A DNA stretch of 64,000 nucleotides from Sphingomicrobium sediminis. GTDB taxonomy: Bacteria > Pseudomonadota > Alphaproteobacteria > Sphingomonadales > Sphingomonadaceae. Every line of letters starts with the position of its first letter. The first letter of the stretch is position 1. This document shows positions 27,535 to 37,435 of this stretch, piece by piece. Location: positions 558,001 to 622,000 of the forward strand of contig NZ_JAMSHT010000001.1 in the NCBI RefSeq assembly GCF_023805295.1, given 5' to 3'. The notes under the pieces were generated by a model that was not told where the DNA came from, ran no database searches, and saw nothing but the letters and a program-made list of their open reading frames with translations. Position numbers and translations under genes: made by a program.

Positions 27535-28286
27535 GCCAGCCTGCCCCCGACAGCCAGGCCGATGCCGGGTCGCCGGGGGAGGGCCCACGCGCCGTCCCGC
27601 GCCACGTTGCCATCATCATGGATGGCAATGGCCGCTGGGCCGCCGCCAAGGGTCTTCCGCGCGTTGCCGGTCATCGTGCCGGTGCCGAAGCGGTGCGCCG
27701 CACGCTGAAGGCCGCAGTCAAGGCGGGCGTCGAATGCCTGACGCTCTATGCTTTTTCGTCCGAGAATTGGCGGCGCAGCGAGGAAGAGGTCACCGACCTC
27801 AAGGGCCTCATGCGCTTCTATCTCGATCGCGAGCTTGAGGAGCTGGCCAAAGAGGGCGTGAAGCTGCGCTTCATTGGAGAGCCCAGCGCCTTCGGCCCCG
27901 ACCTTTGGGAGCGGCTCCAGAAAGCCGCAGCCAAGACTGCCGACAATGATCGCCTGACGCTCAATGTCGCGCTCAACTATGGCAGCCGGGCCGAGATTGC
28001 CCGCGCCGCGCAATGTCTTGCAAGCAAGGTTGCCGACGGTCAGATGGATGCGGCCGCCATCGACGAAGATGCGATGGGCGCGATGATGCAGACGGCTGAC
28101 TTGCCCGACCTCGACCTCTTGATCCGCACGTCGGGTGAGATCCGCCTATCCAATTTCCTTTTGTGGCAGGCGGCTTATTCCGAGCTCGTCTTCCTCGACC
28201 TTTATTGGCCCGATTTCGACGATGCGGCTTTCCAAGGCGCACTTGACCAATATGCCGGGCGGCAACGGCGGTTTGGCGGCCGATGA
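27531..28286 (+). CDS. uppS: Undecaprenyl diphosphate synthase
   Basis: 251 residues. Adds eight isopentenyl units in cis to farnesyl diphosphate to give the C55 carrier used in peptidoglycan synthesis. The catalytic Asp31 is in [23 protein letters not shown] and [19 protein letters not shown] are the other conserved blocks. The first 22 residues, a Pro/Gly-rich stretch, are extra. GTG start inside the frr stop; overlaps cdsA by 4 bp. Confidence 0.97.
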   Translation: MSQPAPDSQADAGSPGEGPRAVPRHVAIIMDGNGRWAAAKGLPRVAGHRAGAEAVRRTLKAAVKAGVECLTLYAFSSENWRRSEEEVTDLKGLMRFYLDRELEELAKEGVKLRFIGEPSAFGPDLWERLQKAAAKTADNDRLTLNVALNYGSRAEIARAAQCLASKVADGQMDAAAIDEDAMGAMMQTADLPDLDLLIRTSGEIRLSNFLLWQAAYSELVFLDLYWPDFDDAAFQGALDQYAGRQRRFGGR

Positions 28287-28915
28287 ACGAATTGATCGTT
28301 CGTACCATCGCCGGTGTGGTGATGATTTTGGGCGCCATCGCGGCGGCCTATGCCGGTGGTTATCCCTTCGCGCTGCTCGTGGCGATCGCCTCGACAGCTG
28401 TCTATTGGGAATGGTCGCGGATCGTCACCGGATGGAATGTCGGGTGGAAGATTGGCGGCTTTTTCTACTGCCTCATTCCGGCCCTCGCGCTGCTGTGGGT
28501 GCGCGATCGTTCGATGGACGGGTTCGGTCTCGTCATGTGGGTGTTCATCGTGACCTGGGCGACCGACATTGGCGGCTACGCCTTCGGCAAGACCATGGGC
28601 AAGAACAAGCTGGCACCGGCCATCAGCCCCAACAAGACCTGGGAAGGCCTGATTGGCGGCATGATCGCGGCAGCTATCTTCGGCGGCATGTGGGCGTGGA
28701 TTTCGACCCTGCCGCACATCCTCTACATGGCCGCACCCTTTGCAGCAGTGGCTGCACAGTTGGGTGACCTGTTCGAAAGCTGGATGAAGCGCCGCGCGGG
28801 GCTCAAGGATAGCGGCAGTCTGTTGCCCGGCCATGGCGGTGTGTTCGACCGCCTCGATGGCTTTCTTGTGGTAGCGACATTGGCCGGATTTGGGGTTTAT
28901 ACTGGCATCTTATGA
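28283..28915 (+). CDS. cdsA: Phosphatidate cytidylyltransferase
   Basis: 210 residues, shorter than the 270-285 of E. coli CdsA. Makes CDP-diacylglycerol from phosphatidate and CTP, feeding PssA encoded upstream in this window. The signature SWMKRRAGLKDSGSLLPGHGG-type block is intact near residues 164-184, as is ISPNKTWEG. About six membrane helices. It overlaps uppS and dxr by 4 bp each. Confidence 0.95.
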   Translation: MNELIVRTIAGVVMILGAIAAAYAGGYPFALLVAIASTAVYWEWSRIVTGWNVGWKIGGFFYCLIPALALLWVRDRSMDGFGLVMWVFIVTWATDIGGYAFGKTMGKNKLAPAISPNKTWEGLIGGMIAAAIFGGMWAWISTLPHILYMAAPFAAVAAQLGDLFESWMKRRAGLKDSGSLLPGHGGVFDRLDGFLVVATLAGFGVYTGIL

Positions 28916-30072
28916 CGCGTGACCTCGCCATTCTCGGCGCCACCGGTTCGGTAGGCGGTTCGACCCTCGACCTGATCGACGGGCGCGAGGACGATTTTCG
29001 TGTGAGCGCGGTGACCGGGGCGTCCAATGTTGCCAAGCTCGCCGAGATCGCGCGCAACACGCATGCGAAAGTCGCCGTGATCGCCGACGAGGGATTGCGC
29101 GGAGAGCTCGAAGACGCGCTGTCGGGTAGCGATACGAAGGTCGAGGCCGGTGCGCAGGCCTTGTGCGATGTCGCTGCCGAAGCCGACCTCGTGATGGCGG
29201 CAATCGTTGGGACAGCGGGGCTCAAGCCGGTGATGGCGGCGCTTGAAGCCGGCCGCACAGTGGGGTTGGCCAACAAGGAATCGCTGGTCACGGCGGGCGC
29301 GCTCATGACCGATGCTGCCAAGCGTCACGGCGCAACGATCCTGCCCGTTGACAGCGAACATAACGCGATTTTCCAGTGCCTTGCGGATGGAAGCTGCAAC
29401 CATGTCTCGCGCCTTATCCTTACTGCGAGCGGTGGGCCGTTCCGGACGCTGCCGCGCGAAGAGGTGTTCAACAAGACGCCGGCGGAGGCCGTCGCGCATC
29501 CCAATTGGTCGATGGGCGCCAAGATCAGTGTCGACAGCGCCACGATGATGAACAAGGGCCTCGAACTAATAGAGGCACATCATTTGTTCGGCCTGCCGAG
29601 CGAGCGGATCGACATTATCGTGCATCCGCAATCGGTAGTGCATAGCTGCGTCGAATATGTCGACGGCTCGATCCTCGCCCAGATGGGGCCGAGCGACATG
29701 CGAGTGCCGATCGCGCATTGCCTCGCCTGGCCCGAGCGCATGGAAACGAGCATCGAGCGGCTCGATCTTGCTGCCGTCGCGCGTCTCGATTTCGAAGCGC
29801 CCGACCCGGTGCGTTTCCCGGCGCTTCGATTGGCGCGCACCGCGCTGGAAGCGGGTGGCGGCGCTGCGGCGCGCATGAACGCGGCCAACGAAGTGGCGGT
29901 CGCGGCCTTCCTCGACAATCGCATCGGCTTTGGCGACATTACCGACCTCGTTGAGCAAGTCCTCGACGAGGCGAGCAACGAGGCGCCGCTCGGCGGTATC
30001 GACGATGTGCTGGCCATCGATGACGCAGCTCGTAGCCGGGCCAGCGAACTGGTGCGGGATCGCGCGGCATGA
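28912..30072 (+). CDS. dxr: 1-deoxy-D-xylulose 5-phosphate reductoisomerase
   Basis: 386 residues. Second step of the non-mevalonate isoprenoid pathway, making MEP with NADPH. NADPH loop GATGSVGGSTLDLI at the start; KESLVTAG and the metal site PVDSEHNAIFQCL; then KISVDSATMMNKGLE. Coupled by ATGA overlaps to cdsA and rseP. With ispD at the right end of the window, two MEP-pathway steps are represented. Confidence 0.97.
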   Translation: MTRDLAILGATGSVGGSTLDLIDGREDDFRVSAVTGASNVAKLAEIARNTHAKVAVIADEGLRGELEDALSGSDTKVEAGAQALCDVAAEADLVMAAIVGTAGLKPVMAALEAGRTVGLANKESLVTAGALMTDAAKRHGATILPVDSEHNAIFQCLADGSCNHVSRLILTASGGPFRTLPREEVFNKTPAEAVAHPNWSMGAKISVDSATMMNKGLELIEAHHLFGLPSERIDIIVHPQSVVHSCVEYVDGSILAQMGPSDMRVPIAHCLAWPERMETSIERLDLAAVARLDFEAPDPVRFPALRLARTALEAGGGAAARMNAANEVAVAAFLDNRIGFGDITDLVEQVLDEASNEAPLGGIDDVLAIDDAARSRASELVRDRAA

Positions 30073-31181
30073 TCGAACAACCGAGCATTCCGTTCATCAT
30101 CTTCGCTTTCATTGCGGTGCTGGGTCCGCTCGTCTTCTTCCACGAGCTTGGTCATTATGGCGTGGCGCGCCTGTTCGGCATCAAGTCGGAAGCGTTCTCG
30201 ATCGGCTTCGGCAAGGAAGTGCTGGGCTGGACCGACAAGCGCGGCACGCGCTGGAAGGTCGGGTGGCTGCCGCTCGGCGGATATGTCCGCTTTGCCGGCG
30301 ACATGGATGTCTCCAGTCGCCCTGCGCCAGAGGACCAGGATCCCGATCACTTCCAGAATAGGCCGGTCTGGCAACGTTTCCTAGTGGTGTTAGCAGGGCC
30401 GATGGCCAACTTCCTGCTCGCGATCGTGATCTTTGCGGGCTTCTTCCTTGCGGTCGGCGATTTCCAGTCCACTTCGCGCATCGGCACGGTGGAAGAGGGC
30501 AGCGCGGCAGCCGAGGCGGGACTTCTTCCCGGGGACGAAATCACCTCGATTGCGGGACGCGATGTCGAGACGTTCGACGATATCATGCGTACCGTGGTCA
30601 TCCGCCCGGGCGAGGATGTCACCATCGTCTTCGAACGTGATGGCGAAACCCGCACGACCCAAGCCGAAATCGACAATTATACCGAAACCGATCGCTTCGG
30701 CGAAGAGCATCGGATCGGCCGACTGGGGGTCGGCGGCTCGATGCAGCGCGTGGCGATCGGCCCGTTGGCCGCGATCGGCAAGGCGACGTCGGAGACCTGG
30801 AAGCTGCTCAACTGGATCGTCGATGGCATCGGGCGGATCCTGTTCGGGAACCTGTCGATCGAGGAGATGGGCGGTCCGATTAAGATGGCGCAGATCAGCG
30901 GCCAGCAACTGCAGGCGGGCTGGTTTACCTTCATCACCTTTGCCGCGTTGCTGTCGATTAATCTGGGCTTCATCAACCTCCTGCCAATCCCCATGCTCGA
31001 TGGCGGTCATCTCCTCTTTTACACGATCGAGGCGATCCGCCGGAAACCCGTCGGTGAAATGGCGCAGGAATGGGCATTTCGAGCTGGCCTGGTCTTCCTT
31101 GGAGGATTGATGATTTTCCTGACAATCAACGATTCGCGGTCAATCGGGCTCTTTGAGCGGTTGGGAAGCTTGATTGGATAG
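30069..31181 (+). CDS. rseP: RIP metalloprotease RseP (site-2 protease)
   Basis: 370 residues. Intramembrane zinc protease that cleaves anti-sigma factors and remnant signal peptides. The zinc motif is HELGH with His25, Glu26 and His29 in the first helix; the third ligand is in LLPIPMLDGGHLL. One PDZ-like domain lies around residues 130-200 (GLLPGDEITSIAGRDVETF). It precedes bamA by 96 bp, the usual order. Confidence 0.96.
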   Translation: MIEQPSIPFIIFAFIAVLGPLVFFHELGHYGVARLFGIKSEAFSIGFGKEVLGWTDKRGTRWKVGWLPLGGYVRFAGDMDVSSRPAPEDQDPDHFQNRPVWQRFLVVLAGPMANFLLAIVIFAGFFLAVGDFQSTSRIGTVEEGSAAAEAGLLPGDEITSIAGRDVETFDDIMRTVVIRPGEDVTIVFERDGETRTTQAEIDNYTETDRFGEEHRIGRLGVGGSMQRVAIGPLAAIGKATSETWKLLNWIVDGIGRILFGNLSIEEMGGPIKMAQISGQQLQAGWFTFITFAALLSINLGFINLLPIPMLDGGHLLFYTIEAIRRKPVGEMAQEWAFRAGLVFLGGLMIFLTINDSRSIGLFERLGSLIG

Positions 31182-31277
31182 GCCGAGTAGGGCACTCAGG
31201 CGCGACAGTTTTGAGAAGCGGCCATTCCCAGTCGGGAGTCTGAAGCGCCGCAGCATCTTTGAAGAGGGCGGGGACGC

Positions 31278-33905
31278 GTGATTTTGAACCAAGTAAAGGC
31301 CAAGCGCCGTAACATTGCAGGTCTGCTGGTAGGTACTTTCCTGAGCGGTGTCGTCGTACCCGCAGGAGCCAGCGCCCAGGAACTGCGTGTCGATGAGCCG
31401 GCCAACCTCCTGACCGATCCTGCAGCGCGCGAAGGTACGATCGTGACGCTGGACGTCACCGGCGCCGAGCGTATCGAGCGCGAGACGGTCATCGCTTATT
31501 CGGGTCTCAACCCCGGCGATACCTACGATGCTAGCCGCCTCGACCAGGCACTGCGCGCGCTCTACGACACCGAATTGTTCGCCAACGTCGTGATCACCGG
31601 CGCAGACACCGGTAACCTGGTCATCGAGATCCAGGAGAACCCGGTCGTCAACCGCATCGTTCTCGAGGGCAACAAGAAGCTCAAGAATGACGAGATCGAG
31701 CCGGAAATCCGCCTCGCACCGCGTCAGATCTTCACGCGCTCGAAGGTCCGCGCCGACGTCGACCGCATCATTGAGCTCTACAAGCGCGAAGGCCGCTTCG
31801 CTGCGGTGGTCGAACCCAAGATCGTCACGCTCGACCAGAACCGCGTCGACCTCATTTTCGAAATCACCGAGGGCTCGAAGTCGAAGATCCGCTCGATCAA
31901 CATTATCGGCAACGAGCAATTTTCCGATGGCAAGCTGATCAAGGAAATGTTCAGCCGCGAAGCCGGCGGTTTCCTCGGCTTTTTGAAGTCGAACACGGCC
32001 TACGACCCCGATCGTATCGCCGCTGACCAGCAGGCGCTTCGCGCTTTCTACCTGACGCAGGGCTATGCCGACTTCCGCGTCATCAGCGCGCAGGCCGAGC
32101 TGACGCCGGACCGGGAAGACTTCGTCATCACTTTCGTTGTCGAGGAAGGGCCGCGCTTCAAGTTCGGCCAAGTTTCCGCCGACAGCGCGCTCCGCGACTT
32201 TGACGAAGAAGCCATGATGTCGCTGGTCGGCATCGAAGAAGGCGAATGGTTCGACGCCGAGCGCGTCGAGGATGTCGTCACCGGCCTCAACGAAACGGCG
32301 GGCTTCATCGGCTATGCCTTTGCCGACATCCAGCCGAGCTATAATCGCAATGGCGACGATCAGACGATCGACATCACCTTCGCCACCAACGAGGCGCAGC
32401 GTGTCTACATCGACCGCATCGATATTAACGGCAACACCGTCACCCGTGACGCCGTGATCCGCCGTGAATTCCGCCTGTTCGAAGGCGATGCCTTCAACGC
32501 CGCGCAGATCCGCCGCAGCGAAGACCGCATCAAGTCGCTAGGTTTCTTCCAGGAAGAATTGGCGATCGAACAGGTGCCGCTTGGTGACGACCGCGTCGCG
32601 CTGGCATTGGATGTCGAGGAACGTCCGACCGGTCAGATCAGCTTCTCGGCCGGTTATTCGAGCCTTGAAAACTTCCTGCTCGCCGCGTCGATTTCGCAGA
32701 ACAACTTCATGGGTAAGGCCCAGCAGCTGTCGGCAGGCGTCAACTGGTCGCGCTATTCGCAGTCGGTCCAGGTCGGTTTTGCCGAGCCTTATTTCCTCGG
32801 TCGCCCGATCCTGCTGGGCGTCGACCTTTATCGCCGCGACTTCAACAGCTTCAACTTCGTCGGCAATGACCGTCGCACCACCTACAGCCAGGTTTCGACC
32901 GGGGGCGGTGTTCGCATCGGCTTCCCGGTGACCGAATATATTTCGGCCGGTGCGCGCTATCGTCTCGTGCTCGACGAGATCGATCTCGACCGCGATACAT
33001 TCTTCAGCGATTTCGATGACAGCGGCAGCCTCGATGATGACGAGTGCGATCCGCTCAAGGCCGGTACCTATCTGTGCGGCGAGCTTGGCAATCGCATCAC
33101 CTCGTCGATCGGCTACAGCCTTGCTTTCGACAATACGAACGGCATCCGCGCGACGCGTGGCCTTCGCGCCAGCATCAGCCAGGATTTCGCTGGCCTCGGC
33201 GGCGATGTGAAGTATCTCCGCTCCGTTGCAGCAGCGACGCAATATGTCGGCCTGCCCGCCGACTTCATCTTCTCGCTCAACCTGCAGGCTGGTTACATCA
33301 TGCCGCTCGAGGAAAGCGAGATTGTCGGTCGCGACGAAATCCGCATTACCGACCGTTTCTTCGGACCCAACTTCCGCGGCTTCGACATTCGCGGCATCGG
33401 TCCGCGCGTCGAGCGCCTTGCCTACGACCTCGAAGGCAATGTGATCGAGGATTCGAGCCGCGTGTCGAACTCGCTCGGCGGCAAGGCCTTCTACTTCGGC
33501 CGCGCCGAGGTTGAAATTCCGGTCTCGGCGGGTGTCCGTAACTTCGGTCTGCGCCCGTCCGTCTATGTCGATATCGGCTCGGTTTGGGATCTCACATCCC
33601 CGGTCACCGACGACATTCTCTTCTTCTGCTCGCCCATCGATGCCGATGGCGGGCTGGATCCCCAGATCGTTCGTCCGGACGACGGATTTGCCAGCTGCGA
33701 CGATATCGCGACCGGCTATCTCCAGACCCCGGGCTATCGTGAAGTGTTCGTCGGCAATTCGCCGAGCCCCCGCCTGTCGGTGGGTATCGGTGTCAACTGG
33801 GTCTCGCCCTTCGGTCCGCTGCGCCTCGACCTTGCGCACGCGCTCCTTACCCAAGACGGCGACGAGACCCAGCTCTTTTCATTCAACGTAGGAACTCAAT
33901 TCTAA
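31278..33905 (+). CDS. bamA: Outer membrane protein assembly factor BamA
   Basis: 875 residues, slightly longer than E. coli BamA. A signal peptide ends ASA before QELRVDEP. Five POTRA domains cover roughly residues 50-450 and a 16-strand barrel the remainder. The barrel has the conserved NxFGxG-like region NNFMGKAQQLSAGVN, the lid motif region FGPNFRGFDIRGIGPR and ends in FSFNVGTQF with the terminal Phe. Start is GTG at 31278. It inserts barrel proteins into the outer membrane with Skp, encoded next. Confidence 0.97.
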   Translation: MILNQVKAKRRNIAGLLVGTFLSGVVVPAGASAQELRVDEPANLLTDPAAREGTIVTLDVTGAERIERETVIAYSGLNPGDTYDASRLDQALRALYDTELFANVVITGADTGNLVIEIQENPVVNRIVLEGNKKLKNDEIEPEIRLAPRQIFTRSKVRADVDRIIELYKREGRFAAVVEPKIVTLDQNRVDLIFEITEGSKSKIRSINIIGNEQFSDGKLIKEMFSREAGGFLGFLKSNTAYDPDRIAADQQALRAFYLTQGYADFRVISAQAELTPDREDFVITFVVEEGPRFKFGQVSADSALRDFDEEAMMSLVGIEEGEWFDAERVEDVVTGLNETAGFIGYAFADIQPSYNRNGDDQTIDITFATNEAQRVYIDRIDINGNTVTRDAVIRREFRLFEGDAFNAAQIRRSEDRIKSLGFFQEELAIEQVPLGDDRVALALDVEERPTGQISFSAGYSSLENFLLAASISQNNFMGKAQQLSAGVNWSRYSQSVQVGFAEPYFLGRPILLGVDLYRRDFNSFNFVGNDRRTTYSQVSTGGGVRIGFPVTEYISAGARYRLVLDEIDLDRDTFFSDFDDSGSLDDDECDPLKAGTYLCGELGNRITSSIGYSLAFDNTNGIRATRGLRASISQDFAGLGGDVKYLRSVAAATQYVGLPADFIFSLNLQAGYIMPLEESEIVGRDEIRITDRFFGPNFRGFDIRGIGPRVERLAYDLEGNVIEDSSRVSNSLGGKAFYFGRAEVEIPVSAGVRNFGLRPSVYVDIGSVWDLTSPVTDDILFFCSPIDADGGLDPQIVRPDDGFASCDDIATGYLQTPGYREVFVGNSPSPRLSVGIGVNWVSPFGPLRLDLAHALLTQDGDETQLFSFNVGTQF

Positions 33906-34561
33906 TGAAACATCTTCTTGCCGCGGCCAGTGTGCTCGCCGCTGCCACCACGCTTCCGACGGCGGCGTTCGCGCAGTCGGTTCCCGATGCCAAGGTTGGC
34001 GTCGTCAACACGACCCAGCTGGCCACGACCTGCAACGCCTGCGTGACTGCCAATGCGCAGCTCGAAGCACAGGCCCAGGTCATCAATGCGCGTCAGCAGG
34101 AGCTGCAGACCGCGCTCAACACCGAAGCACAGGCCATCAACACGCAGATCGAAGCGCTTCCGGAAGGCGCAGAGCCGTCGGCCGAGCTGTCGCAGCGCGT
34201 GCAGGCGTTCGAGATCGCCCGTGCAGCCGCCAATCGTGAGATCGAAGGCCGCGATGCTGCGCTCGCCCGCAATCAGCAATATGTCCTTCGCCAGATCAAC
34301 GTGGCGCTTGCCCCGGTCTGGAACGAGGTCCTGACCGCACGCGGCCTCAGCGTCCTGATGCGAGCCGAAGATGCTCTGGCTTTCTCGCCGAGCATCGACG
34401 TCACCGCGGACGTCCTGCAGCGTCTCAACACGCGTCTCACTACGCTCCAGACCGTCGCCCCGCCGCCGCAGCAGCCCGGCCAGGCGCAGGGTCAGCAGCC
34501 GGCACAGGGCCAGCAGCAGGGTCCGACGACCCCGCAGGTCACGCCGCAGCCGCAGCGCTAA
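33905..34561 (+). CDS. skp: OmpH/Skp-family periplasmic chaperone
   Basis: 218 residues. Signal peptide ending AAFAQS; then VGVVNTTQLATTC and a long Gln/Ala-rich coiled coil typical of Skp arms (residues 40-140). The C-terminal 40 residues are Gln/Pro-rich (QPGQAQGQQPAQGQQQG), an extension absent from E. coli Skp. The ATG overlaps the bamA stop by one base, so the chaperone is coupled to BamA. Confidence 0.88.
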   Translation: MKHLLAAASVLAAATTLPTAAFAQSVPDAKVGVVNTTQLATTCNACVTANAQLEAQAQVINARQQELQTALNTEAQAINTQIEALPEGAEPSAELSQRVQAFEIARAAANREIEGRDAALARNQQYVLRQINVALAPVWNEVLTARGLSVLMRAEDALAFSPSIDVTADVLQRLNTRLTTLQTVAPPPQQPGQAQGQQPAQGQQQGPTTPQVTPQPQR

Positions 34562-34570
34562 GGGGCTTCG

Positions 34571-35044
34571 ATGAGCGAACAGGGAAGCGACAGCGCCGTC
34601 ATCGGCCCGCTTGATGTCACGCGGGTGATGGCGGCGTTGCCGCATCGCTATCCGCTGCTCCTCGTCGACCGCGTCGAGCGGGTCGAGAAAGACAAGTCGA
34701 TCACCGCCATCAAGGCGGTGTCGATGAACGAGCAATTCTTCCAGGGGCATTTCCCCGGTCGTCCGATCATGCCGGGCGTGCTGCAGATCGAAGCGCTGGC
34801 ACAGGCTGCCGGCGTCCTTGCGGTCGAGAGCATGGATCTCGCGGGGTCGGGCAAGCTCGTCTATTTCATGGCGATCGGCGACACCAAGTTCCGCAAGCCG
34901 GTCGAGCCGGGCTGCCTGCTGCAGCTCGATGTCGAGATCGTCCAGATGCGGCGCAATATCTGCAAGTTCGAGGGCAAGGCCTCGGTCGACGGGCAGGTGA
35001 CCTGCGAGACCAGCTTTACCGCGATGATTGCCGACCCTCCGTAG
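34571..35044 (+). CDS. fabZ: 3-hydroxyacyl-ACP dehydratase FabZ
   Basis: 157 residues; hot-dog fold dehydratase of fatty-acid elongation. [12 protein letters not shown], then catalytic His60 in [11 protein letters not shown] and Glu74 in VLQIEALAQ. In most Gram-negatives fabZ sits among lpxD, lpxA and lpxB; here lpxD is missing upstream and a convergent ABC gene follows directly, ending the cluster. Confidence 0.97.
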   Translation: MSEQGSDSAVIGPLDVTRVMAALPHRYPLLLVDRVERVEKDKSITAIKAVSMNEQFFQGHFPGRPIMPGVLQIEALAQAAGVLAVESMDLAGSGKLVYFMAIGDTKFRKPVEPGCLLQLDVEIVQMRRNICKFEGKASVDGQVTCETSFTAMIADPP

Positions 35045-35049
35045 GACGA

Positions 35050-35745
35050 TTAGAGGCGATAGCCGCCTTCCGGATCGCGTCTCAAGTCGAACAATTGCGC
35101 GATCTGGTCCGAGTGTTCGAGCTCGAAACGGGGCGCGTCAGCGATGATGCGCCCTTCGCGCATCAGGACCAGACGCGGAAAGCTCGACAGGCTCGACAGG
35201 TCGTGAAGCGCGACGATGACGGCGCGTCCCGCTGCGGCTTCTTCGGCCAACAGGTCGCGGATCGTCAGCACCCAATAGGGGTCGAGATTGGCGAGCGGTT
35301 CGTCGAGCAGTAGATAGCCGGCTTCCGGTGCCAGCGCCCGCGCAAGCAGGACCCGCGCGCGTTCGCCGGTCGACAGCGAATTGGCGGCGCGCTTGAGGTA
35401 GGGTTCGAGCTCCAATCGATCGATGAGCGCGTCGATCCTGTCCTGCCGCACCTCGATCGGAGCGAGCCGGAGCAGGTCGCGGACCGGAATGGCCCAATCC
35501 ACTTGCCGCGACGCAGGAAGAAAAGAAAATAGCCGCGCACGTTCGGCCGGCCCGGTGCCACGCAAGGTGCGCCCGCCTATTTCAAGCTGATCATAGGTGC
35601 CGGTAATGCCGGCCAATGCGCGCAGCAGGCTCGTCTTTCCGCACCCATTAGGGCCGATCAGCGCGACCAATTCGCCGGGGGCGATGGCGATATCGCAAGA
35701 CTGCAGGCGGTGCTGCATCGTGATGTTCTTGCCGACGAGGCTCAT
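35050..35745 (-). CDS. btuD: Cobalamin ABC transporter ATPase
   Basis: 231 residues. Walker A GPNGCGKTS, signature LSTGERARVLLARAL, Walker B YLLLDEPLANLD, switch His in ALHDLSS. It is last of the btuB-F-C-D operon behind a cobalamin riboswitch; the riboswitch makes vitamin B12 rather than haem or siderophore the likely cargo. ATGA overlap with btuC. Confidence 0.9.
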   Translation of the reverse strand: MSLVGKNITMQHRLQSCDIAIAPGELVALIGPNGCGKTSLLRALAGITGTYDQLEIGGRTLRGTGPAERARLFSFLPASRQVDWAIPVRDLLRLAPIEVRQDRIDALIDRLELEPYLKRAANSLSTGERARVLLARALAPEAGYLLLDEPLANLDPYWVLTIRDLLAEEAAAGRAVIVALHDLSSLSSFPRLVLMREGRIIADAPRFELEHSDQIAQLFDLRRDPEGGYRL

Positions 35746-36686
35746 GACGCTGTCCCCCGGTTGATCCGCATCAGCAGCATGATGAAGAGCGGAGTGCCGA
35801 TCAGCGACGTGATGACCCCGATGGGTATGGGGCGTCCCGGAGGGCCAGCGCGCACCAGCATGTCAGCGCCGAGAAGCAAGGCTGCGCCGAGCAAGGCAGC
35901 CGGGAGAAGCGCACGACCAGGATGACCGCGCATCAACGCGCGCGCTGCTATCGGGGCGATCAGGCCAACGAAGCCGATGGCTCCACAGGCTGCGACGCAG
36001 GCGCCAATGGCGATGGCGGACAGGATGATCGTTTCGCGGGCGAGGCGCGCGGGGGCGATGCCGTAGGACGCAGCCACGTCATTGCCGAGCGCGATGAGGT
36101 CATAAGCTTTGCGGCGACGCCAGAGCAGGGCGCCCGCAATGGCGGCAGGAATGAGGGCGGAGAGGGCGTCGGGCCAACCGCGGTCGACAAGACTGCCCAT
36201 CATCCAGCGCCACTGGTCGTAAAAGGCGAAGGGCGAGGGGGCCAAGGCGAGCAGCAGCGACGTTGCCGCGCCCGCTGCCAACGCAATGGCCAGACCGGCG
36301 AGTAGCAAGCGCGCCGGATCGGCGCCGCGTCCGGCAATCGCGAAGAGCCCCAAGAGCGCGAGTCCAGACCCCACCGCGCCGCCAGCAGCAAGCGCGATGG
36401 GAGTCGTCAGGACCGCAAAGTGCGCCGTCGCGACTGCGCCAAGTGCACCGCCTGACGCGGCCCCGGTAATGTCGGGCGAGGCGAGGGGGTTGGCGAAGAT
36501 GGCCTGCAGCGCTGCGCCGGTGATCCCGAGCGCAGCGCCATAGCCGATGGCGAGCAAGGTCCGCGGCATGCGCAGCTCGGTAATGATGATCTTCGCGACC
36601 TCCGGATCGAGCTCGGATATGTCGAGCGGGAAAGCGAGGTGCAGGATGGCCAGCAGGCAGAGCAGGATGAAGGGCAGGAAACGCAT
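35742..36686 (-). CDS. btuC: Cobalamin ABC transporter permease
   Basis: 314 residues in about ten helices of the FecCD/BtuC family. ELRMPRTLLAIGYGAALGITGAALQ near residue 40 and GAIGFVGLIAPIAARALM near 235 are family signatures. The start at 36686 follows from the ATGA overlap with btuF; the longer open frame upstream lies inside btuF. Forms the inner-membrane channel with BtuD. Confidence 0.92.
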   Translation of the reverse strand: MRFLPFILLCLLAILHLAFPLDISELDPEVAKIIITELRMPRTLLAIGYGAALGITGAALQAIFANPLASPDITGAASGGALGAVATAHFAVLTTPIALAAGGAVGSGLALLGLFAIAGRGADPARLLLAGLAIALAAGAATSLLLALAPSPFAFYDQWRWMMGSLVDRGWPDALSALIPAAIAGALLWRRRKAYDLIALGNDVAASYGIAPARLARETIILSAIAIGACVAACGAIGFVGLIAPIAARALMRGHPGRALLPAALLGAALLLGADMLVRAGPPGRPIPIGVITSLIGTPLFIMLLMRINRGTAS

Positions 36687-37435
36687 CACCGTTCCCGCTC
36701 CTGCAGCCGCTCGACTACATCCAGCATGCCGGGGCCGCCGCACAGGAACGGCCTGCCGTCAACGGTCAGGCGAGGCACGTCCATATTGCGAACCAGCGGA
36801 TGCGTGCGCCAATCGCCACCGCGATGCCAGGCGGCGGAATGATAAGCGCTCTCGACGATGAGGTCGGGATCGGCACGGGCAATCTGTTCGACCCGGCCGC
36901 GCTCGGCGCTCAGGCGGATAGGGTCGAGCCCAGCCATGCCCAGCCAGCCGCGGGCGAGCTCGCCAACCCGGGTGCCTCCAGGCGAAATCCAGAGAACGTC
37001 GCTTCGGGCGAACCCTCCTGCATTTGCCTTCAACGCATCGAACCGGGCGACCCACCGACGGCTCGCATCGGAATTGCCAAACAGCGCGCCCATCTGTCGC
37101 ACCCGCGCGGCGACCGCGTCGGGTGTCTCGTCATAGCCGATCGTGACAATGCGAATGCCGAGCCGGTCGGCGATGCGCTGTCCGCCGCTGGGAAGGGTCC
37201 GACTTGTGAGGACGATGTCGGGGCGAAGCGAGGCGACATCCGCAATCGTGCCATTGTTGACCGGGATGCCGCTGGCGCGGTCCGCGAAGACGTTCTCTCG
37301 GCTGTCAGCACCCAGATGCGTGATGCTGGCGATCTGGCCGTGCCTCGCAAAGGCGAGTGCATATTCGTCCGCGCACAGATCGAGGCTCGCCACGCTCAGT
37401 GACGCGCTGCTAGCGATGAAGAGCGATGCCCACAT
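36686..37435 (-). CDS. btuF: Cobalamin-binding periplasmic protein, BtuF-like
   Basis: 249 residues. The short hydrophobic start MWASLFIASSASLSVASLD suggests export. The body is the helical-backbone binding fold of BtuF/FecB: LCADEYALAF, then LRPDIVLTSRTLPSGG and a C-terminal domain with DPDLIVES. The chosen ATG at 37435 has GGGGG six bases upstream and lies inside the end of btuB (26-bp overlap). Confidence 0.85.
   Translation of the reverse strand: MWASLFIASSASLSVASLDLCADEYALAFARHGQIASITHLGADSRENVFADRASGIPVNNGTIADVASLRPDIVLTSRTLPSGGQRIADRLGIRIVTIGYDETPDAVAARVRQMGALFGNSDASRRWVARFDALKANAGGFARSDVLWISPGGTRVGELARGWLGMAGLDPIRLSAERGRVEQIARADPDLIVESAYHSAAWHRGGDWRTHPLVRNMDVPRLTVDGRPFLCGGPGMLDVVERLQERER

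Noticed and set aside
25054..27588. 844-codon minus-strand open frame opposite tsf, pyrH and frr
   Set aside because: All three plus-strand genes are certain; the antisense frame stays open only because of GC-rich codon bias and shows no recognisable domain.
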